DNA of 64,000 nucleotides, taken from positions 53,440,406 to 53,504,405 of the forward strand of contig NC_065542.1 of the NCBI RefSeq assembly GCF_932294415.1. Direction: 5' to 3'. The DNA is from Quercus robur. Taxonomy: Eukaryota; Streptophyta; Magnoliopsida; Fagales; Fagaceae. A program made the position numbers and the translations under genes. Position 1 is the first letter of the stretch. Every line of letters begins with the position of its first letter. The notes beneath the pieces are model-generated. The model was not told the DNA's origin. It worked only from the letters and a program-made list of their open reading frames with translations, and did no database searches. Positions 57,117 to 64,000 of the stretch are shown here, piece after piece.

Positions 57117-58833
57117 GTTACACCTTTCTTGGGCCATTGATTTGTGTCAGATCCAAGGGTGAAAAAAACACTCATAATCATGTTATTATTGTTCCGTAGA
57201 AATTAGTAACTAAGTCATTAATTCTTCTTATCAAAAATAGAAAAATAAAAAACAGCATTAACTCTTTGCTCTCCATCATCATCTTCATCTTCTCTCCCTC
57301 TCTCACATGGTCTCGTGTTTTATGTGCTTTCACCCTCAACAATGGAAATTAAGGGCAAGTTCAAGAAACAAGTGAAATTTTTATTATAATTTTATGTTTG
57401 GGAGTGTTTGATTGCTTCGTTCATTTGCTACCACCTGTGAAGCTGTTCTTTCATGGGGCCATGCTTTCAGTGTTGCACCACCAGTGACAGTGTTTGATTG
57501 CTTCGTTCATTTATTATTATATTATATCCATTCTTCCCTTCCTCCCACTCTTATAGATATAAGCGTCTTGTTCGATTTCAGTTCTTATAAAATAATTAGT
57601 ATAACAAATCCTTTTTTTTAACCTTTATTTCTTATATAATTATAGCTTGTATACAAAATTTGTGAAATCCCTTTGATTTTAATTAGAAATAAGTTCTTAA
57701 AGGTAGCATATATACTCTAGCTCTATGGTTGACATGGTGATTGATCTATTGAATAGAACAAATTCATTGAACCTGATACCTTTTTAGAGTGCTTCTCCTA
57801 CTTTATATGCAGTTTATGTAAAGATATTTGGGGTTAGATCTTAGTTGGGTATACAATTTAACAATTGTATAATTAAAGGTTGCCTGAAAGTACATAGAAT
57901 ACAAGGACCGTGTGAGAGAGGGAGAGAAGATGATGCTAATGATGGAGAGCAGAGAGTTAATGCTGTTTTTTATTTTTCTATTTTTAATAAGAAGAGTTAA
58001 TGACTTAATTACTAATTTTTAGGGAATAATAATGACATGACCATGAGTTTTTTTTTTTTTTTTTCACCCTTAGGTCTAGTACAAATCAATAGTTTAAAAA
58101 ATGTGTAACTCTTATAAAGTTACACCAGGTGTAACTTAAACCCATTTCATATAAATTATGTTTAGATTTTACAAAATTTAATGCTGATATATATTGTCAA
58201 TTTGGGGGGAGTCATTTGCTTTTGTTAGTTCCTTTTTTTGGGACATGAAATTCATGCAACTCCTGTTTATTTTGCTTGTGCATGTGTATTTATATATATT
58301 TTGATAGATATTTTGCTTGTGTATATTTAATCTGCTTGTTTGTTTGTATTTATATTTAAATGTATCTCAAGGCTCATTCTATTGTGCTTTATTCAGCCAC
58401 CGCTGTGGGAAAGTATCAACAACAAGTGAAGGAGTGGGAGCTAGCTTTGACCAAAAACAATACCAACATCCTAATGGATGCCTGGAGCAGGCTGCACCAA
58501 TTGAAAAGCTACCCATATTTGCTTTCTGTTTGAAGCCATGAGGTTTGGAAGTTCCCAACAAGGGGTCAAAACAAAGGTCACGTAGGAAGTTTTCAGTTTC
58601 TGGGCAAAGCAATGCCATCTCGGGAGATCAGGATGGTTTCCATGCTTTTGGTATTTTTTTTTACACTTCTACATATATACTATATTATTTAGACTCATTT
58701 TTCCTTGTAACCTTTTCCTTAATTTAGTTGTATCTGTTATTTCAGGAAGAAGATTGAATGATTTTGCCTCTGTGGATGACAAGTTTGCATATCCGGGTCA
58801 TAGTTGTGAATCCCATGAGTTCAGCCCCTGAAA

Positions 58834-59010
58834 ATATGTTCATGGCAACAAGGTTAGAGACCCAGAACTGCTGCCTGAAATGTATGCAAAGAAGCTAGTT
58901 GTTGCAGCATTTCATATTGCACTAAATTGCATTGAACTTGATCCAAAGATGCAGCCCAGGATGTAAACAGTGTTAGAGAGTCTTGATTGCATAAAATCAC
59001 AAAGAAGAAA
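58834..59010 (+). pseudogene. Possible protein-kinase C-lobe fragment
   Basis: After the EPL piece, one frame reads KVRDPELLPEMYAKKL, then AAFHIALNCIELDPKMQPRM before a stop and TVLESLD. The pattern ALxC-x3-DPxxxPxM-xxVxxxLe resembles the end of plant receptor-like or cytoplasmic kinases. It is short, with a stop, and no catalytic motif is present. It could be a second gene fragment joined to EPL in the same element. Confidence 0.4.
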
Positions 59011-60985
59011 GTAAAGAACTTAGTAGAATTTTGGTTCTTGATGCTGATTTTTTATGTTGAAGGTGTTTGGCTTGTTAGCAGTCCATGGTTGGAGGGGAAT
59101 TTGGATGTATATTTTCTTGGAAATATTTTTGTGAGCCAATGTATATTTCAACAAATCTATTGCTAAATTTTTATATTTTTGTGTCTATGTATTTGCATAT
59201 TTGAACAAGGCAGCTTTAGATGAATTCAATAGAGTGATGTGGATGGAAATTTAAATTCAAGAAGTTTAAATTTTGCAATAGGTTTGTTGAGCTTTTCCTT
59301 TTATTTGGCTCTCATTCAAGATTCGGGAAGTTTAATCTTAGATATGGATTTGGTTGGCTTTCCTTCTCTTTGGCTTTCCTTGTCAAATATGTAATTAGAC
59401 CACCAAATTCACCTTCTTGTAGAAAGGATTGCAGTCCCTATCATATAATTTTTCCTTCATGATCACACTTTATCATGAGATTTTGAAAATGCTCTATAAA
59501 ATTCAAGTTGCAAAGCTTCTAGGTTCTTCAATTCTGACTTTACGTTGAAAGCACTTGGCAAAATGTTAACATAGATGATTGGAACTTGTGTACTATAGGT
59601 CTTGTGTCTGTGGTCTTAAAAAATTTCTTTTACATAAATTTTATGGTAATTTTTTAGGCTAATTTGTGTCCATCTTTTCTGTGCGACAAGAAGTCTATCT
59701 TTTTAATAAAATACCATAACTCATCACTAAAAAATAAAAAGTTCTACTGCAATTTTCAATATTCTGTGGCTCTTTGTTTGAAAAGGCTCATTTGCCTCAC
59801 AATAATAACACAACATAGCTTGAAAAATACACAATCAGTAACACTTTCCATTCATTACATTACCCAAGATAATCTGCTGAAAAACATCAATGCCGAAATG
59901 GTACCAAGCACTTGTACACAAATCACCAACTAAGTGCCACTGGCCCACTGGTTACACAAAAATGGGGAAAAAAGCCACTTTGTAGCACTTTTTACTGAAA
60001 AGGATAGTTATACAAACCTACAAAAAAAAATAATAATAATAATAAAAAAAATAAGGGAAGCCAAGGCTACAATTTCCACTCAAAATGAGGTGTACTTTAC
60101 AAATTTTTCTTCCTATTGAGGCAACTGCTCAAAGTGCTAGTAGCACAAACTCAATTTGACCACAAGTATGGTGAAATACCAGAGAATTCCTTTCCTCTCT
60201 GATTTCCAGTGAAGCAAACAAACACTGAGACCAACCAACAAACAAATAGCTCATACCCATTTGGGCAAAAGCTAAAATGGTCAAACCAAGCTCTTCCAGC
60301 TACAATGGCAGTAAGAGAAAAACAAGCTCTTCCGACTAAATACTATCAATTTTATGTCAGCTAGAAACTCAGGTGTCATCAACTTGCGAGTGGAAAACAA
60401 AACTTGGGAATGAAGTGGTGATATCTCTGTCCAAGAAGAAACGGATGGATGTTAGCATCAAGAGCTTGAATTTAGAAATTATTCACGATGGAGAGGCTAT
60501 CCTGCTCTAAACATGACATGAGCAGTGAAATACCAGAGTCTATAATAACGAATAACACATTCGTCCCATCAGTGTGAGTTCAACAAACTAACTATTTTAA
60601 AATCTAGTAAGAGGGACAAATGCCACATAGCAACAGGACACACCATGTATCAAATTTCAATTCTATCTTTGATCACATATTAAGTGATTCTCATTTGTAC
60701 ATGATTAATCAAGAATAGATAGCCAAAATGGTAATTTTTTAAAAATTAAAAACAATAAATCTAATTATCAGAGCAAGAAAAAGCCAGAATTAAATCATCT
60801 AGAAATATCACACAAAGCGAACCAAAATAATCTCAAATACAAAGAGAAGGCTGTTAGGGGCAGCATCAGCGGAGTGAGAGAGGGGATGGGGCAGAATCGG
60901 CGGAGAGGGAAGGGAGTGAAGAGGAGGAACAGCGTGTGCAGTGGGTGGCCGGATTCTCTTGCCGGTCTGGGGAAGGGGGATGAGA
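59011..60985. other. Interior of the Pack-MULE, nothing recognised
   Basis: AT-rich sequence with short frames only (for example 59664-59933). The last part (60850-60985) becomes GC-richer and leads into the right inverted end. Confidence 0.5.
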
Positions 60986-61245
60986 GAGAAAGAGGGAATG
61001 TAGATGAGAGAGGAGATTGGCCGGTCTGGGGTTGCTGTGGCTGCCGTCTGGTTTAGAATGTAGATTGAAAGAGAGAAGCTGTTAATGTCAGGTTAACAGA
61101 TTTCTCTTAAAATATGGGTCATGTGCGTTGTTGCACATGACCTATGTATCTGTGTCTTTTTATTTTCTTGACACCTGTTTCTGTTTGTAGGAATTGTTGT
61201 AGGTTTGTGTGCAGGAAATTCTTGTCCTTTTTTTATTTGTTTTAT

Positions 61246-63070
61246 TAGATTTTCTTTTTCTTCCAAATCTGTAATATTATTATTATTTTTTTTGAAGATA
61301 AATTTTTGCATTTCCTTTTTCTTTGAAGCCATATATTTTTCAGTCTAAATTTTGCTACAAATTACAGTATCCATATATGTCCCTCAGATTCCTTGTGATT
61401 AAAGCCTTAACAATCAAATGTCACATGCTTCTAGCTGAAAGAAAAAGAAAAAGGAAAAACAAACAAACTGAAAGATAAGAAACCTAACAAGAATATCACA
61501 TAGACAAATATCAAGACCCATTAGGAATATAAGGGAGGAGCTCTAACCAGATAACCAAATTTGCATGGAAGATAGACAGTAAAAAGCAATAATGAAAATT
61601 ACATATAAGCCCTTTAAGCTGATCTAAAAGAGAAAACAAAAAATTACTGACCAAAAAAAAAAAAAAAAAAATCTAAGATTAACACAAAATTAGAGAGAGA
61701 CATCATTTTTTTAGGTCCAACTGAAGTGACCCAACTCAGCATAATAAACCTGATCTTTTTGTTTAAAAAGACTTCCCTCTACAAGAAACTCCAAGAAGGA
61801 ATGCGGAAATCAATAATTAGGTGGATTTGCAATTAAACAAATGCAAATGTGGACCATCTAGAAAGATTTTTTATAAATTAAAATTAGGCTTATCAAGGAA
61901 TATGGATCAACTTTACATCTATTACTTCTTTCTAAACAAAAAGCCTCTACAATATACAAATTTTGATGTTGAAAAGTGATAAGTACTTACAACAGTTAGC
62001 TCACACATTCGTAGTATCCATTACTGACTTGAAGATTTGAAACAAACATTATTGCTTTGGAAGCAGCCTGATTGGCTACAGAAATATGTTAACGATAAGA
62101 GCCAAAGTTTGCCAGTTTACAAAAGCTCCAATTAAATATGTTAACGATACCCCACAACAAATCATCAACTGTATGAGTGGCAATTAGTAGGTGAACAGGG
62201 CAATGACTTACACGGTTTCCACATTCATGAGACTTTTGCCTTACCTGATGAACAATTGTAAACCCTTCCCAAAGATTCTTAGGTGTTATTTCTGCTATAT
62301 ATATAGGTACCTAATTGCTATCGGGAACACAATTAATTTTACTGTTTACATGAAAGATAAATCATTGAAACTGCAATCTAACAACTTACCACATAAGAAA
62401 GGAGTCCCATCCCACAACCTACCAACAGTCTCCCAAGGTGAAGCCACCAAGCACCAAGCATTCAACATTATGAAGTGAAGCTAAGATAACATATCTACTT
62501 ACGACAAATTAATTCCTGAAACAATTTTGTGACATAGTTGTTCCTGATCATGGATGATCATCTAAACTTTAGTTTTATGTAAGAGCAACTACAAAATTGT
62601 GATGCTGCCTCAACGATTTCCATTATCCTTATGTAAACATCTTTTCAGATAAAATGTAGGGGTTTTCATGCATGTAACATTAACATTGATGTTTGGAACT
62701 GCATAAAACAGGGAGATGGGATTCAAAACCTTTGAGAATGCTATGGCTAGCCACCCTGCCAGGCAGAATATCTCTGAAAAGCCCATTGTCTGCCTTGCAA
62801 AACAACCAACAAATTGAAAAACTGATGAGATGTGGAGCTTGAACCTTAATAATACCACCGGTGATGATTCCATGGTGAAGTACCTATACCTCTTCTACCT
62901 ATGTAATCTGCTATTTGGCCACTCACTATTGCACCCATCATTGTTCCAATTGTCAATATTGAACCAAAAAGTGAGTACTACAGTATAACCAAAAGATGTA
63001 GAGAAAATCATATACAAAAATGTATTAGGCAAGCAAAAGATAGTTTACGAAACAATGCAACAAAATGGAT
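61246..63070. other. Non-coding stretch, nothing recognised
   Basis: AT-rich sequence between the Pack-MULE-like element and the Gypsy gag. Short frames near 62191-62478 and 62610-62873 carry no known motif. Confidence 0.5.
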
Positions 63071-63119
63071 TTTGCACAAAGCAACACGATACAACATTTC
63101 ACTTCATTTTGAAAGCTCA

Positions 63120-64000
63120 AACAGTGACTTCTCTATGAAGGTCACATCATCTGTCCATCATGCGCAATCTATGGCAGCCGCTATGGCGGAATTGACTCGC
63201 CAAAACCAAAAGTTAAGAATGGAGATTAATATGAGGAGGCAGACACGTGAAGAACGTGAAGAAGGAGGACAAACACAGAGTCATGGTGATAGAGAGAATA
63301 CTGAAATTGGAAGTCAGTTCAGAGGCACCACTTCACAAACGGTACCACACTTGAAAGAAGAAATGGACCAAATGAAGAAAGTCATGGAGGAAATGAAAGA
63401 GAATATGAGGAGGGCGAATCCGATAGAAGATTTGGTTCACAGAACTGATTCCCCCTTCACGGCTTCCATCAACGGTCACCCTCTACCATCAAAGTTCAAG
63501 TTGCCTTCTCTGGATTCGTATGATGGAACATGCGACCCGTTTGATCACATCGCCACCTTTAAGACCACCATGCATCTTCAAGGGGTGCCTGACGAAATAA
63601 TGTGTAGAGCCTTTCCTACCACCCTCAAGGGCCCAGCACGAGTTTGGTTCAGCAAAATACTCCCGAATTCAGTAAGTTCTTTTGAAGAGTTGAGCAAGTT
63701 GTTCGTTAACAATTGCATTGGGGGACAGAGGCACAAGCGTTCCTCGTCCAGCTTGTTGACCATAGAGCAGGGGGAGAACGAGAGCCTGCGGTCATTCATC
63801 ACCCGTTTCAACAGAGAAGCCCTGAGTGTGGACGAAGCAGATGATAAGCTCCTATTGGCAGCCTTCCATAATGGGGTGAATTCAGATTTGTTTATACATA
63901 AACTCTATGAAAAAGAGCCCTAGTCCATGGCCGAACTTGTCCATTCGGCTCAAAATTTTATGAATGTAGAAGACGCGATCATTGCTAAGAAGAGGAAGAG
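63120..64000 (+). pseudogene. Gypsy (Ty3-type) gag, 5' part, runs off the window
   Basis: The frame (open from 63072) shows QSMAAAMAELTRQNQKLRME, a charged coiled-coil-like region (EEMDQMKKVMEEMKENMRR) and the retrotransposon gag domain. The latter includes KFKLPSLDSYDGTCDPFDHI, MCRAFPTTLKGPARVWFSKI and LRSFITRFNREALSVDEAD. A TAG at 63921-63923 probably replaces CAG; the frame then continues SMAELVHSAQNFMNVEDAII to the window end. The sequence before about 63130 does not look like gag, and neither LTR nor primer site is visible, so the 5' part may be truncated. Confidence 0.88.

Larger units (their letters stand above)
56508..58148. mobile_element. Non-autonomous MULE, 9-bp TSD ATATAAATT
   Basis: ATATAAATT flanks it exactly (56499-56507, 58149-58157). 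The left end GAGATTGGTTTAAGTTACAT and the reversed right end GAAATGGGTTTAAGTTACAC begin long inverted repeats of about 250 bases. The left arm is interrupted by an hAT (56555-57116) and resumes to about 57315; the right arm is about 57895-58148. Matching inner blocks include AAAATAGAAAAATAAAAAAC and TCTTCTCTCCCTCTCTCACA. No coding capacity. Confidence 0.85.
55745..58833 (+). pseudogene. Enhancer-of-polycomb-like (EPL) gene fragment
   Basis: EPL proteins are subunits of NuA4-type histone acetyltransferase complexes. Exon pieces at 55745-55971 read SEINDCGLGKISEEMFERTM, EEIEDP and then IYEHWWQKRERKGMPLI before the donor at 55972. After a long intron, 58397-58650 reads PPLWE, YQQQVKEWELALTKNNTN, a frameshift, AAPIEKLPIFAFCLKP, then LEVPNKGSKQRS and SVSGQSNAISGDQDGFHAFG. 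After a short intron, 58746-58833 reads RRLNDFASVDDKFAYPGHSC. Stops include TGA at 55960-55962 and 58539-58541, both at expected Arg codons. Introns are retained, so the piece was taken from genomic DNA. A 1.6 kb MULE sits in the long intron. Confidence 0.8.
55130..61245. mobile_element. Pack-MULE-like element with long inverted ends and captured gene pieces
   Basis: About 200 bases at the left (55130-55345) are inverted at the right (about 60990-61245). Shared blocks include ACAGGTGTCAA, GTCATGTGCAA..CACATGACCC, CTGTTAAC and CAGCAACC-CAGACCGGC. Such long ends are typical of Mutator-like elements. No transposase lies between; instead there are exons and introns of an Enhancer-of-polycomb-like gene and a kinase-like fragment. 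The exact outer borders and a 9-base duplication could not be resolved because the outermost parts are diverged. Confidence 0.65.

Noticed and set aside
60874-61332. Frames near the right end of the Pack-MULE
   Set aside because: They fall in the inverted terminal repeat and have compositional bias only.
1-64000. CRISPR arrays, operons, bacterial promoters or ribosome-binding sites
   Set aside because: The window is plant nuclear DNA with spliced genes and retroelements; direct repeats here are tandem duplications or microsatellites, not spacer arrays.

Overview
The window looks like nuclear DNA from a dicot, probably woody, plant. It is AT-rich, has plant-type spliced gene fragments (GT..AG introns), plant retrotransposons (Copia with an initiator-Met tRNA primer site, L1-type LINE with a plant RNase H domain, Gypsy gag), Helitrons, hAT, PIF/Harbinger-like and Mutator-like DNA transposons, and remnants of plant genes (TIR-type resistance gene, DUF26 receptor kinase, PALE CRESS, Enhancer-of-polycomb-like, FAR1-related). 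I cannot name the species. No clearly intact host gene is present; almost every open frame of note belongs to a mobile element or a broken gene copy.

Layout. 1-729: end of a long terminal repeat. 730-1498: body of a Helitron, followed by a broken DUF26 receptor-kinase fragment (1564-2159). 2434-3505: complete non-autonomous Helitron ('A'). It abuts, base to base, a 12.4 kb formerly autonomous Helitron ('E', 3506-15928) with a decayed Rep/helicase gene (4973-12511) and a separate RPA-like gene (12790-15587). 15939-18173 (minus): FAR1-related/MULE transposase pseudogene. 19137-20406: a MITE and a 5'-truncated LINE. 20785-21862: a PIF-type element. 21928-34681: a second PIF-like element split by an hAT element (22870-24437) and by a block of minus-strand Helitrons (24984-34631). 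34721-36337 (minus): TIR-domain gene fragment. 36661-41779 (minus): very young Copia element. 43073-43570: PALE CRESS pseudogene. 44298-44341: plastid-type tRNA-Asn remnant. 46703-52875 (minus): near-complete LINE. 53054-54944: Helitron 'F' containing a solo LTR. 55130-61245: Pack-MULE-like element carrying Enhancer-of-polycomb-like exons and a kinase-like fragment, with a smaller MULE and an hAT nested in an intron. 63120-64000: start of a Gypsy gag gene.

The main themes are layered insertion, datable from perfect target-site duplications, and Helitron biology: two independent cases where one Helitron ends exactly where another begins, and a recurring 5' subterminal palindrome in otherwise different Helitrons. 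Many nonsense codons in the old elements are CGA to TGA or CAG/CAA to TAG/TAA changes, as expected from decay of methylated cytosines. The Copia element lies just upstream of the TIR gene on the same strand, so its downstream LTR could act as a promoter for that gene.
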